Assembly (NCBI GenBank): GCA_030263665.1
Contig: SZPK01000005.1
Location: 285,717-349,716, forward strand
Direction of reading: 5' to 3'
Origin: Villigracilis sp024434165
GTDB lineage: Bacteria; Chloroflexota; Anaerolineae; Anaerolineales; Villigracilaceae
Length of the DNA stretch: 64,000 bases
Below the pieces are notes generated by a model. The model was not told the DNA's origin. It saw only the letters and a program-made list of their open reading frames with translations, and ran no database searches. The position numbers were made by a program, and so were the translations under genes. This document shows positions 40,578-48,880 of this stretch, piece after piece; the stretch's first letter is position 1, and every line of letters begins with the position of its first letter.

Positions 40578-41074
40578 TCATGCTCCTCGATGGGATAAAC
40601 CCAATAGGAAAGGTCGCGCATCAACGTGTAAATTGGAATGGAAAACAACATATTCAACAGGAGGCTGGGGAGGGTGATCAACCCAAGCACGTCGCCGAGC
40701 GAAAAAGGGGTGCCCAGAATCCGCAGGACGCCGAAGGAAAGCAAGTGGATGAACAAGGTTCCCAGGGAGACAACGCTGAACATCGCCAGCAGGGGAGCCT
40801 GCCAGACCCGCCGTTGAAGGACGCGCGCCATAAAAATAACGCCAAGATAGCCGGCTGTCAAAACAGGCCACGGCATACTGGAGACAAACCCGACCGCCAA
40901 ACATGCGATTGCGCCCCAATGCCACGCGGAGTCAACCCGCTCCTGCAGCGCCCAGGCGGCGATCAGCAGGAAGGGCAGGTCGGCATAACCGGAGAGCAGG
41001 CGCACCTCGCCCACGACCGATGATTGCAGGATCACTGCCAGCAGGAGCAATGGGAATGCGATTAAGTTGCGCAT
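40574..41074 (-). CDS. mreD: Rod-shape protein MreD
   Basis: A 166-residue integral membrane protein with about five helices and very few charged residues in the core. By position between mreC and mrdA and by size it is MreD, which links MreC to the elongation complex. The stop overlaps the mrdA start (ATGA). Sequence similarity in this family is low, so the call rests on context and topology. Confidence 0.88.
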   Translation of the reverse strand: MRNLIAFPLLLLAVILQSSVVGEVRLLSGYADLPFLLIAAWALQERVDSAWHWGAIACLAVGFVSSMPWPVLTAGYLGVIFMARVLQRRVWQAPLLAMFSVVSLGTLFIHLLSFGVLRILGTPFSLGDVLGLITLPSLLLNMLFSIPIYTLMRDLSYWVYPIEEHE

Positions 41075-41086
41075 GTCGTTTTCGAA

Positions 41087-41929
41087 TCAGGGGGACGGCG
41101 TGGTCGCGGGCTCGAGCGGAGAAATATCCACCGGGCGGAAGTTGGTGATCACCAGCACGATCTCGAGGCGGGAGAAATCCACCGCCGGTTGGACGGTCGC
41201 CTGCTGGAACAATTCAAATTCCAGCGAACGCACGGTCACCACCTGACCGATGATCAAATCCGCCGGAAAGCCGCCGCCCAGCCCCGAGGTCAGGATGAGA
41301 TCGCCCGGTTCCACCGTCACGTTTTGCGAGATCATGTCGAGGGAGATGTCGCCGGTCACGGAACCGAACAGCACCGCGCTGGTATCCTCATTTTGCAGGT
41401 AAACGTTGATCGAAGAAGCCGGGTCGGTAATCAACTGCACGCGGGCGGCATCCGCAATGACGGCGTCAATGCGCCCCACCAAACCCTGGTTGGTTACAAC
41501 GGGCATGCCGCGCCGGATGTCGTCGTTCGAGCCGCGGTTGATGATGATGTAATGAAGGAAGGGGCTTGGGTCGCGCCCAATGACCGAGGCGGCTTTGTAG
41601 GTGCTTTCGGGATTGGAGCGGGAAAAATCCACCAGCGCCGCCAAAATGTCGGTCTCGTTGACACGCTGCTGCAATTCGATCACCTGCGCCTGCAATTGCG
41701 AGACCTGCGCCTCCAGTTCGGCGTTGCGCTGGCGCAGGGAAACGATATCGCGCGGCGCTGTGACGAAGTCCTGGAAGCCGAGAAAGCGGCTGGAGATCCA
41801 GGTTTGAATATCAATCAACACGGAATTAAACTGCCTCGATGCGGAGCCGAAAAAGCCGCCCAGCGCGAGGGCGAGAATCCCCCCCACTACAAGAAAGACG
41901 ATCGTCGTTTGTAAAGAACGGGAATTCAT
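41087..41929 (-). CDS. mreC: Rod-shape protein MreC
   Basis: A 280-residue protein with one N-terminal helix (about 8-27), a coiled coil near 66-95 (LRQRNAELEAQVSQLQAQV) and a two-barrel extracytoplasmic domain containing VVTNQGLVGRID and PGDLILTSGLGG. MreC bridges MreB with PBP2 and MreD. It lies 36 bases after mreB, and GAGG precedes the ATG. Confidence 0.93.
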   Translation of the reverse strand: MNSRSLQTTIVFLVVGGILALALGGFFGSASRQFNSVLIDIQTWISSRFLGFQDFVTAPRDIVSLRQRNAELEAQVSQLQAQVIELQQRVNETDILAALVDFSRSNPESTYKAASVIGRDPSPFLHYIIINRGSNDDIRRGMPVVTNQGLVGRIDAVIADAARVQLITDPASSINVYLQNEDTSAVLFGSVTGDISLDMISQNVTVEPGDLILTSGLGGGFPADLIIGQVVTVRSLEFELFQQATVQPAVDFSRLEIVLVITNFRPVDISPLEPATTPSP

Positions 41930-41965
41930 TTGTAATCAGCCTCATCGAAGAGACTGCCGATCTCT

Positions 41966-43036
41966 TTAACCGACATGGCGCGTGCTGCCGCGTTCCAAAC
42001 CAACAAGGTAACGAGAGAGGCTCTCAAGGTCTTCAAACACCATCGCCGCGCCGCGTGCAACACAGGTCAGCGGGTCCTCCGCCACCCAAACGCGCAGTTT
42101 CAACTCATCGGTCAGGCGCTCCGCCAGTCCCTGCAGAAGCGCGCCGCCCCCGGCAAGACAAATCCCGATGTCCATCAAGTCCGAAACGATTTCAGGCGGG
42201 ATCTCATCCAGCGCATCGCGGACCGTGTCAATGATAACCTGAACCGAGCCGGAGAGCGACTCACGGATTTCCACCGAGGAGATTTCAATCGTTTCCGGCA
42301 GACCGGTGACCAGGTTCCTGCCGCGCACTTCCATCGTCTTTTCGGGATGCAAAGGATACGCCGAGCCGATCTGCCATTTGATTTGTTCAGCGATGCCCTG
42401 ACCGATCAACAGGTTGTATTTGTTGCGCAGATACTGGACGATGTCCTGATCCATTTCATCGCCCGCCACACGCAGGGACCGGGAAGCGACCACCCCGCTC
42501 ATGGACATGACTGCCACTTCGGTCGTGCCGCCGCCGATATCCACCACCATCGAGCCGCGGATCTCGCCCACAGGCAAGCCCGCCCCAAGCGCCGCCGCAA
42601 TGGGCTCCTCGATCAACATCGCCTGGCGCGCGCCGGACGCCATGACAGCATCGTACACGGCACGCTTCTCCACCTCTGTCACGCCGGTCGGCAAACCGAC
42701 GATCACACGCGGACGAGGCAGGGGCACAACGCTCTGCTCATGGACCTTGCCGATAAAATACTCGAGCATGATGCGCGTTACGTCGAACTCGGCGATCACG
42801 CCATCACGAATAGGACGAACCACCGTGACATTCGCAGGGGTTCGCCCGACCATTTCCTTGGCTTCCAACCCGATTGCCAATGGTTGACGCTGTTTCTTGT
42901 CCACTGTAACCCAGGATGGTTCGTTGATGACAATCCCCTTGCCGCGCACATGCACAAGCGTGTTCGCGGTTCCAAGGTCTATGGCAATATCCAGAGAAAA
43001 CAGGCCTAACAGCCAATTGATTGGGTTGAAAGCCAA
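41966..43036 (-). CDS. mreB: Rod-shape-determining actin homolog MreB
   Basis: The bacterial actin that organises side-wall growth. The 356-residue protein has the phosphate-1 motif IAIDLGTANTLVH near 17-29, phosphate-2 VVDIGGGTTEVAV near 166-178, and LAGGGALLQGLAERL for the adenosine motif near 296-310. The start codon is TTG at 43036 with AGGAG seven bases upstream; no ATG fits the usual N terminus. A reverse-strand TATAAT lies at 43084-43089. Confidence 0.97.
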   Translation of the reverse strand: MAFNPINWLLGLFSLDIAIDLGTANTLVHVRGKGIVINEPSWVTVDKKQRQPLAIGLEAKEMVGRTPANVTVVRPIRDGVIAEFDVTRIMLEYFIGKVHEQSVVPLPRPRVIVGLPTGVTEVEKRAVYDAVMASGARQAMLIEEPIAAALGAGLPVGEIRGSMVVDIGGGTTEVAVMSMSGVVASRSLRVAGDEMDQDIVQYLRNKYNLLIGQGIAEQIKWQIGSAYPLHPEKTMEVRGRNLVTGLPETIEISSVEIRESLSGSVQVIIDTVRDALDEIPPEIVSDLMDIGICLAGGGALLQGLAERLTDELKLRVWVAEDPLTCVARGAAMVFEDLESLSRYLVGLERGSTRHVG

Positions 43037-43083
43037 AACAGGCTCCTAAGAGTGGATTCGGTGTTCAGCATGTTTACGGCGGG

Positions 43084-43089
43084 ATTATA
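43084..43089 (-). promoter_or_regulatory. -10 box TATAAT for the mre operon
   Basis: Reverse-strand TATAAT about 48 bases before the mreB start; the leader includes the AGGAG used by mreB. Confidence 0.55.
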
Positions 43090-43137
43090 CCATGAGGCGA
43101 AAAAGGGATTTTTCATGTACCCGGAAGGGAGTGCGTG

Positions 43138-43143
43138 TAAAAT
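43138..43143 (+). promoter_or_regulatory. -10 hexamer TAAAAT for degV
   Basis: TAAAAT lies 36 bases before the degV ATG at 43179, with CGGAGGA in the leader. It is about 50 bases from the mreB -10 box on the other strand. Confidence 0.45.
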
Positions 43144-43178
43144 AGGGAAAACCAAATCCAGCCAAATCGGAGGACTCC

Positions 43179-44030
43179 ATGTCTAAGATCGCCATCGTTA
43201 CAGACAGCACTGCTTATATTCCCACAGAATACGTCAGAAAACACAACATATCCGTGGCACCCCAGGTGTTGATCTGGGGCGAAGAGACCTTCCGCGACGG
43301 GGTGGATATTCAGCCGGAGGAATTCTACAACCGCTTGAAGACCGCCAGGGTCATGCCCACCACATCGCAGGTTTCCATCGTCACCATGCAGACCATTTTC
43401 CAGGAGTTGGTGAATCAGGGGAATTCCGTCCTGGGCATTTTCATCTCGGCGAAACTCTCCGGCACCCAGCAATCCGCCATCCAGGCGAAGGAAATGATGG
43501 GCGCCGCCGGTGAAAAAGTCACCATTGTGGACAGCCGCTCGACCGCCATGGCATTGGGATTTCAGGTGCTTGCCGCGGCTCGCGCAATTGAAGCGGGCGC
43601 GAATTTACAGGAAGCAGTGGCTTTGGCAGAGAAAGCACACGAACGGACCGGTGTGTACTTTGCGGTGGATACGCTGGAATTTCTCCACCGCGGCGGGCGC
43701 ATCGGCGGGGCACAGCGCTTCATCGGCTCAGCCCTGAACTTGAAGCCGATCCTCGCCTTGAAAGATGGCAAAGTGGAGGGCGTGGACCGCATTCGCACCA
43801 AGACGAAGGCACACGATCGCATCCTCGAACTGGTGATGGAACAAGTCAGCGGGAAGTCGAACGTGCGTCTCGCCACGCTTCACGCCCACGCCGCAGAGGA
43901 TGCCAAAGCCCTCTTGGACCGCGCCTCAGCCGCCCTCTCGCCGGTTGAAACCGTGTTCACGGAAGTCAGCCCCGTTGTCGGCACGCACGCCGGACCCGGA
44001 ACGGTGGGACTGGCTTACATGTTCGATTGA
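43179..44030 (+). CDS. DegV family fatty-acid-binding protein
   Basis: A 283-residue protein of the DegV/FakB family, which holds a fatty acid while it is phosphorylated by FakA-type kinases. Typical motifs are IVTDSTAYIP near 5-14, PTTSQVSIVTM near 61-71, IFISAKLSGTQQSA, and EFLHRGGRIGGAQ near 168-180. The fatty-acid carrier role is known for a few members only. CGGAGGA precedes the start. It overlaps the downstream Crp/Fnr gene by one base. Confidence 0.92.
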   Translation: MSKIAIVTDSTAYIPTEYVRKHNISVAPQVLIWGEETFRDGVDIQPEEFYNRLKTARVMPTTSQVSIVTMQTIFQELVNQGNSVLGIFISAKLSGTQQSAIQAKEMMGAAGEKVTIVDSRSTAMALGFQVLAAARAIEAGANLQEAVALAEKAHERTGVYFAVDTLEFLHRGGRIGGAQRFIGSALNLKPILALKDGKVEGVDRIRTKTKAHDRILELVMEQVSGKSNVRLATLHAHAAEDAKALLDRASAALSPVETVFTEVSPVVGTHAGPGTVGLAYMFD

Positions 44031-44704
44031 TGATTGACGCTTCGCAATTTGGACGAATTGCCGCATCCCTGCCATTCCTCCTGCAGGCGGATGCAAAACT
44101 CATAGACGAATTCAAAAAGGCGGCGTTCTTTGCGCGCATCCCCGCCGGACGCGATGTTTTTCTCGAGGGTGACCGCGTCGAGGCAATTGCCCTGCTGATC
44201 TCAGGCGTGGTGCGCGTTTACAAAGTCGGCGAGACGGGACGCGAAATCACCCTGTATCGTTTCGGAAACGGCTCTTCGTGCATTTTGACCGCCAACGCCA
44301 TCCTGAATCAGACATCGTTCCCGGCTATTGCAACCGTGGAAGAGGACGCCGAGGCGGTCATGATTCCCGCGGATGTCTTCCGCGAGTGGATTCAACGCTA
44401 CGACGTTTGGCGGGGGTTTGTTTTCGACCTGCTCTCGCAAAGGCTTTCCACTGTGATGGCGATCGTTGACGAAATCGCCTTCCAACGCATGGACCGCCGC
44501 GTCGCCGCGCTGCTGCTGAAGCGGGCTGGAATCCAAAACCCGGTGCGAATCACCCATCAGGAGATCGCCGCCGAATTGGGGAGCTCGCGCGAAGTGATCA
44601 GCCGCCTGCTCGAAGATTTCGTCAGCGAGGGCATCGTCCGCTCCGGGCGCGGCGTGGTGGAAGTTCTGGATTTTGACGGGTTGAAATCCCGTTCGCTTGT
44701 GTGA
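44030..44704 (+). CDS. Crp/Fnr-family transcription regulator
   Basis: A 224-residue regulator: an N-terminal beta-roll with DVFLEGDRVEAIALLISGVVRV cut near 42-63 and GREITLYRFGNGSSCILTA, and a C-terminal helix-turn-helix ITHQEIAAELGSSREVISRLL near 175-195. There is no N-terminal Cys cluster, so it is not an iron-sulfur FNR. The ATG at 44030 overlaps the degV stop. An operator typical of the family begins at its stop codon and is placed to activate the next gene. Confidence 0.92.
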   Translation: MIDASQFGRIAASLPFLLQADAKLIDEFKKAAFFARIPAGRDVFLEGDRVEAIALLISGVVRVYKVGETGREITLYRFGNGSSCILTANAILNQTSFPAIATVEEDAEAVMIPADVFREWIQRYDVWRGFVFDLLSQRLSTVMAIVDEIAFQRMDRRVAALLLKRAGIQNPVRITHQEIAAELGSSREVISRLLEDFVSEGIVRSGRGVVEVLDFDGLKSRSLV

Positions 44705-44741
44705 CTTTGTCACAGACAACAACCGGCATATCTCCTATACT
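44700..44741 (+). promoter_or_regulatory. Class II Crp/Fnr-type site and -10 box before DUF2892 gene
   Basis: TGTGAC-TTT-GTCACA at 44700-44714 is followed by TATACT at 44736-44741. With a start near 44748 the operator is centred at about -41, the standard class II activator position. Confidence 0.65.
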
Positions 44742-44777
44742 GCAAACATAAATTCACCAACAAAAAGGAGATATATC

Positions 44778-44978
44778 ATGAAACGCAATATGTCGGACCT
44801 GGATCGGATCGTTCGCGTGGTTCTCGCCGCCCTCTTCGTCTACCTGTACTTTGGCGGCATCGTCACCGGCGCGCTGGGAATCGTCCTCGTTGTGCTGGCG
44901 GGAGTGTTTCTGCTCACATCGGTCGTGGCGTTCTGCCCGCTGTACGTGCCGTTCAAGTTCAGCACGTACAAAAAGTAA
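44778..44978 (+). CDS. DUF2892 small membrane protein
   Basis: A 66-residue protein with two membrane helices and the DUF2892 pattern: N-terminal MSDLDRIVRVVLAALFV, central GIVLVVLAGVFLLTSVVAFCPLYVPF cut at about residues 34-58, where the CPLY Cys is conserved. This unit often accompanies rhodanese domains or sulfur and redox genes. AAGGAG lies nine bases before the ATG. The preceding Crp-type operator suggests activation by the adjacent regulator. Confidence 0.85.
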   Translation: MKRNMSDLDRIVRVVLAALFVYLYFGGIVTGALGIVLVVLAGVFLLTSVVAFCPLYVPFKFSTYKK

Positions 44979-44987
44979 GCCGGGAAT

Positions 44988-45103
44988 TCTCTACCGTACA
45001 AATAAGAGTAAAATCCTACATTGCTCCTTGCGCCGTCCCCGGCGCAAGATTCCCTCGGAAATCGCCGCCGAGACAGCAGCATGAGCGTCACGTACGGTAG
45101 AGA
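44988..45103. repeat. 12-bp inverted repeats around a TGCTCC-type GC-rich repeat
   Basis: TCTCTACCGTAC at 44988-44999 and GTACGGTAGAGA at 45092-45103 are perfect inverted repeats. Between them, from 45022, lies a sequence resembling the first half of the 15664 repeat (TGCTCCTTGCGCCG, then TTCCC and CGCCGCCG). This looks like a repeat inside a larger palindrome. Confidence 0.6.
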
Positions 45104-45150
45104 TGCCGGGAAGAAAAGAAGGGGAGAGAAAACTCATTTCTCAGCCGCCA

Positions 45151-45181
45151 GCCTCCGGGTCCGCCCGGAGGCGCTTTTTTT
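45151..45181 (+). terminator. Intrinsic terminator upstream of udk
   Basis: GCCTCCGGG and CCCGGAGGC pair around TCCG and are followed by TTTTTTT. It ends transcripts from the DUF2892 side; the udk -10 box lies twelve bases beyond. Confidence 0.85.
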
Positions 45182-45192
45182 CGGCGATGGAC

Positions 45193-45198
45193 TATAAT
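45193..45198 (+). promoter_or_regulatory. -10 box TATAAT, near-leaderless start of udk
   Basis: TATAAT ends seven bases before the ATG at 45206, with no Shine-Dalgarno. Confidence 0.5.
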
Positions 45199-45205
45199 CG
45201 CCGTC

Positions 45206-45844
45206 ATGAGTCACAAGGTTCCCCTAGTCATCGGCATTGCAGGCGGGTCGGGGTCGGGAAAGACCACCGTCGCACAGGAGTTGCTGAGGAGAGTCGGAGC
45301 AGACCGCATCGCTTATCTTCAACATGACTCTTACTATAAAGACCTCCGAATGCTCCCTTCCACGCGGCACTCTGAAATAAATTTCGATCATCCTGATGCG
45401 CTTGAAACGGAATTGCTGATCGAACACATCATTGCCCTGCGGGATTTCAGAGCGGTGCAGGTTCCAATTTACGATTTCGCCAACGATACCCGAAAATTGG
45501 AGACCTTTACGGTCGAGCCCAGGAATGTAATTCTGGTCGAAGGGATTCTGCTTTATGTGGAGCCCGAACTGCGGAAGTTGTTCGACGTAAAGCTTTTTGT
45601 GGATGCGGATGCGGACATCCGCTTCATCCGCCGCCTGCACCGCGACATCACCGAACGGGGGCGCACCACCGAGTCGGTCATCGAACAGTATTATGCGACC
45701 GTCCGTCCCATGCACCTGGAGTTCGTGGAACCTTCCAAGCGATATGCCGATGTCATCATCCCGGAGGGCGGTCACAATACCGCCGCGTTGGATATGGTGA
45801 CGGCGAGAATTGAATTACTGCTCAAACAAACTCAGCAGGTCTAA
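45206..45844 (+). CDS. udk: Uridine kinase
   Basis: Phosphorylates uridine (and usually cytidine) to the monophosphate in pyrimidine salvage. The 212-residue protein has Walker A GIAGGSGSGKTT near 10-21, the substrate segment LQHDSYYKDL near 38-47, NFDHPDALETELL, PIYDF near 88-92, and the lid with RRLHRDITERGR. All family landmarks are present. The message is probably leaderless or nearly so. Confidence 0.94.
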   Translation: MSHKVPLVIGIAGGSGSGKTTVAQELLRRVGADRIAYLQHDSYYKDLRMLPSTRHSEINFDHPDALETELLIEHIIALRDFRAVQVPIYDFANDTRKLETFTVEPRNVILVEGILLYVEPELRKLFDVKLFVDADADIRFIRRLHRDITERGRTTESVIEQYYATVRPMHLEFVEPSKRYADVIIPEGGHNTAALDMVTARIELLLKQTQQV

Positions 45845-45878
45845 GTAGTCGGTCGTAAGTTTTTAGAAAACAAATTTC

Positions 45879-45940
45879 TGCTCAAGCCGCCGCACCCATT
45901 CTGGGCGCTTTCCCCGGCGGCGTCCCCGCCGCCAGGAGCA
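45879..45940. repeat. TGCTC...GAGCA palindromic repeat, copy 4 (62 bp)
   Basis: TGCTCAAGCCGCCGC at the left and GCCGCCAGGAGCA at the right. In reverse it reads like copies 1 and 3 (TGCTCC...GGCTTGAGCA). Confidence 0.6.
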
Positions 45941-46002
45941 TATTTTTATAAAATACTCAAGTTGCCGCCTTCCAATAGATTTTCTAGGTTCCCTGCCCAA
46001 AG

Positions 46003-46075
46003 CCCTCACCCTGCCCTCTCCCATCGGGAGAGGGGGAAGTCATCCCAGAATATATAACCTTGTTTGGGGTGAGGG
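46003..46075. repeat. CCCTCACC...GGTGAGGG palindrome
   Basis: Outer arms CCCTCACC (46003-46010) and GGTGAGGG (46068-46075) enclose the inner hairpin CCCTCTCCCATCGGGAGAGGG cut at 46014-46034. Probably a dispersed intergenic repeat. Confidence 0.7.
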
Positions 46076-46105
46076 AAGCCTCTTGAAACCAAGAAGGAGA
46101 GACAA

Positions 46106-46615
46106 ATGACAAAACAATGGAACAAACCGCCCGCCATGCAGATTGACCCGCAGAAGAAGTACAGGGCGCGCATGGAGACCGATAACGGCACGATGGTCAT
46201 CGAATTGTTCGCGGACAAAACCCCGGTGACGGTGAACAACTTTGTGTTCCTGTGCCGCGAAGGGTTTTACGACGGCGTCATCTTCCACCGCGTCATCTCG
46301 AACTTTATGGCGCAGGGCGGCGACCCCACCGGCACGGGGCGCGGCGGACCCGGCTACAGGTTCCAGGATGAATTTCATCCCAGCCTGAAGCACGATAAAC
46401 AGGGCATCCTTTCGATGGCAAATGCGGGACCGAATACGAATGGTTCGCAGTTCTTCATCACCCACCTGCCGACGCCTCATTTGGATAACCGGCACAGTGT
46501 CTTTGGTCAGGTGGTGGAGGGACTGGATGTATTGATGTCCATCCCGCCGCGCGACCCGAACAACGTCAACGCCCCGGCTGTGAAGATTCTCCGTGTCACC
46601 ATCGAAGAAAGTTAG
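46106..46615 (+). CDS. Cyclophilin-type peptidyl-prolyl isomerase (cytosolic)
   Basis: A 169-residue cyclophilin that accelerates proline isomerisation in protein folding. The core motifs are FHRVISNFMAQGGDPTGTG near 60-78 (catalytic Arg in FHRV), GSQFFITHLPTPHLD near 112-126, and HSVFGQVVEG. There is no signal peptide or anchor, unlike the cyclophilin at 61959. AAGGAG precedes the start. It overlaps the next gene by 23 bases. Confidence 0.94.
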   Translation: MTKQWNKPPAMQIDPQKKYRARMETDNGTMVIELFADKTPVTVNNFVFLCREGFYDGVIFHRVISNFMAQGGDPTGTGRGGPGYRFQDEFHPSLKHDKQGILSMANAGPNTNGSQFFITHLPTPHLDNRHSVFGQVVEGLDVLMSIPPRDPNNVNAPAVKILRVTIEES

Positions 46616-47318
46616 CGCAGCAAAACGCCAGACAGGCGCAGGACCCAGGGCGCGAAGCGGAAAACGCAAGGCGCAAAGTCTCCAGCGAAGTAAAGGCGCC
46701 GCGCGGAGGGCTGCGAGCGTTGAAGCCGCAGTCGTTGAGACTTCGCCTGCCCAAGCCGAACCGCAAAAGCCCGCCTCGCGCCTGAACACGAACCTGCTGC
46801 GAATCCTCGCGGTATTGGCGGTCATCGGGATCACGGTTTACATTTACAGCATCCGCGACCGCGTGGAGGAATTTGCCGTGTACGGTTACCCGGGCATCTT
46901 TTTGATTGCCTTGATGGCAAACGCAACCGTAATTCTGCCCGCGCCGGGCGTGGCGGTGGTCTTTGCCATGGGAAGCGTATTCAACCCGTTCGGGGTTGCA
47001 TTTGCGGCGGGAGCGGGCGGCGCCATCGGCGAATTGACCGGCTACCTGACCGGCTTCAGCGGGCAGGCGGTGGTGGAAAACACCGCATTGTACAACCGCC
47101 TTCTGCCCTGGGTAAGGAAGTATGGCGCATGGGTGATTCTCGTACTTTCGGCAATTCCCAATCCGTTCTTCGATACGGCGGGGATCGCCGCAGGGATTGC
47201 GAAAGTGCCGCTCTGGCAGTTCCTGCTGGCGTGCTGGGTTGGACAAACCATCAAGATGGCGATGTTCGCATTTGCGGGGGCATATTCGATTGACTGGATC
47301 GCAGGTTTTTATGAATAA
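46593..47318 (+). CDS. VTT/DedA-like membrane protein
   Basis: A protein of about 241 residues. A basic, Ala-rich N-terminal tail of about 65 residues precedes four or five membrane segments. The VTT-domain features are a re-entrant region ILPAPGVAVVFAMGSVFNPFG near 110-130, AGGAIGELTGYLTG, and AIPNPFFDTAGIAAG near 187-201. Relatives include DedA flippases and TVP38/TMEM64. The GTG at 46593 overlaps the cyclophilin; a later start would shorten the tail. Role in lipid or membrane homeostasis is inferred. Confidence 0.75.
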   Translation: MSPSKKVSAAKRQTGAGPRARSGKRKAQSLQRSKGAARRAASVEAAVVETSPAQAEPQKPASRLNTNLLRILAVLAVIGITVYIYSIRDRVEEFAVYGYPGIFLIALMANATVILPAPGVAVVFAMGSVFNPFGVAFAAGAGGAIGELTGYLTGFSGQAVVENTALYNRLLPWVRKYGAWVILVLSAIPNPFFDTAGIAAGIAKVPLWQFLLACWVGQTIKMAMFAFAGAYSIDWIAGFYE

Positions 47319-47419
47319 CCCTCCGCGCAGCAGGGCGCCTGCCGGGATCGGTCGGGCATCCTGCTTTCGCGGGGCGGGTCTCACCTCTGTGAGGTGCGCC
47401 TACAACCAAGGAGCAAAAC

Positions 47420-48778
47420 ATGAAAGGTTACGAAAAACTGGACGAGTATATCGAAAAGAATCTCAACCAAAGCCTGGATGAACTCAAGCGCTATGTCGCC
47501 CAGCCAAGCATCAGCGCGCAAAATCTGGGATTGAGGGAATGCGCGCAACTGGTGAAGGACATGCTCGAAAAACGAGGCTTCAAGGCGGAGGTCAACGCAA
47601 CGGACGGCGCGCCGGTCGTGTTCGGTGAACGCAGGGGAAAAAGCGATAAGACCCTGCTCATTTACAACCATTACGACGTCCAGCCGCCGGAACCGCTTGA
47701 ACTGTGGGACAGCCCTCCGTTCGAACCGGAGATTCGGGACGGCAAAATGTACGGGCGCGGCGTGAGCGACGACAAGGGACATCTCACCTCCCGCCTGCAT
47801 GCCATTGACGCCATCCTTGCAGAAGAGGGCGAATTACCCTGCACCATCAAATTCATCATCGAAGGCGAGGAAGAAACCGCCAGCGTCCACCTGCACGAGT
47901 ACATCACAACGAACCTCGACAAACTAAAAGCCGATGCCTGCGTGTGGGAATTCGGCGGCGTGGATCACCGCGAACGCCCGCAACAATACCTCGGTTTGCG
48001 CGGCATCTGCTATGTTGAGTTATCCGTCACGGCGCTGGGAACGGACGTCCACTCGGGCTTGGGCGGCAGTATCTTCCCCAATGCGGCATGGAGGCTTGTT
48101 TGGGCGCTGAACAGCCTCAAAGGTCCCGATGAACGGATTCGCATCCCCGGCTTTTACGACGATGTCATCCCGCCCAGCGAGCGCGACCGCGAGTTCATGG
48201 CGAAACTCCCCGACGTGGAAGAGGAATATAAAACGCGATACGGCGTCAGGGAATTCATCAAAGGCTTGAAGGGCGGCGTTGACTTGAAGGTCGAGGAAGT
48301 CTTTACGCCGACCTGCACCGTCTGCGGGCTGACAAGCGGCTACCAGGGACCCGGTTCGAAAACCGTCCAGCCGGCGTTTGCCTCCGCCAAAGTGGATTTC
48401 CGCCTCGTCCCGAATCAAAAGCCCCAGGATATTTTGAAAAAGCTCCGGGCGCATCTCGATGCGGAAGGTTTCAGCGATGTGGAGATCACCTTTCTGGGAG
48501 GCGAGCCCGCCGCGCGCACGGACCCCGATCATCCCTTCGTCAAAATGGTTGTAGAAAGCGCCGAAGATGTGTACGATGTTCCCATGGATATCGTGCCCAT
48601 GGTCGGCGGGTCGGGACCCAACCACCCGTTCGTGCATGACCTTGGGCTGCCCGTCGTGACCATGGGCTTGGGCTACCCGGAAACCCGCGCCCACGCCCCC
48701 AACGAAAACATCCGCATTGACTTGTATGTCCAGCATGCCAAACACATGGCAAGAGTGATCAAGGAATTCGCAAAGTGA
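47420..48778 (+). CDS. M20 family zinc peptidase/dipeptidase
   Basis: A 452-residue M20 metallopeptidase of the CNDP/dipeptidase-like branch. Metal-site landmarks are IYNHYDVQP near 75-83, YGRGVSDDKGHLTS near 112-125, IIEGEEETAS near 148-157, and the later GSGPNHPF with RAHAPNE near the C terminus. The dimerisation lid domain is about 190-310. It probably cleaves small peptides or amidohydrolase-type substrates in the cytosol. AAGGAG lies before the ATG, and a small hairpin (CACCTC/GAGGTG at 47383-47397) lies in the gap upstream. Confidence 0.92.
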   Translation: MKGYEKLDEYIEKNLNQSLDELKRYVAQPSISAQNLGLRECAQLVKDMLEKRGFKAEVNATDGAPVVFGERRGKSDKTLLIYNHYDVQPPEPLELWDSPPFEPEIRDGKMYGRGVSDDKGHLTSRLHAIDAILAEEGELPCTIKFIIEGEEETASVHLHEYITTNLDKLKADACVWEFGGVDHRERPQQYLGLRGICYVELSVTALGTDVHSGLGGSIFPNAAWRLVWALNSLKGPDERIRIPGFYDDVIPPSERDREFMAKLPDVEEEYKTRYGVREFIKGLKGGVDLKVEEVFTPTCTVCGLTSGYQGPGSKTVQPAFASAKVDFRLVPNQKPQDILKKLRAHLDAEGFSDVEITFLGGEPAARTDPDHPFVKMVVESAEDVYDVPMDIVPMVGGSGPNHPFVHDLGLPVVTMGLGYPETRAHAPNENIRIDLYVQHAKHMARVIKEFAK

Positions 48779-48823
48779 CCTTTTTCACTCCGATTTCGTG
48801 ACTTTCTTTTTCCTGTTTCTGAC

Positions 48824-48829
48824 TATAAT
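48824..48829 (+). promoter_or_regulatory. -10 box TATAAT for the CBS-ACT gene
   Basis: TATAAT predicts a leader of about 45 bases before the ATG at 48881; TTGGAGG lies in the leader. Confidence 0.5.
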
Positions 48830-48880
48830 AGGTTTGAAACAATTTTCACAAATCACCTTTCTTGCAATTTGGAGGCAACC

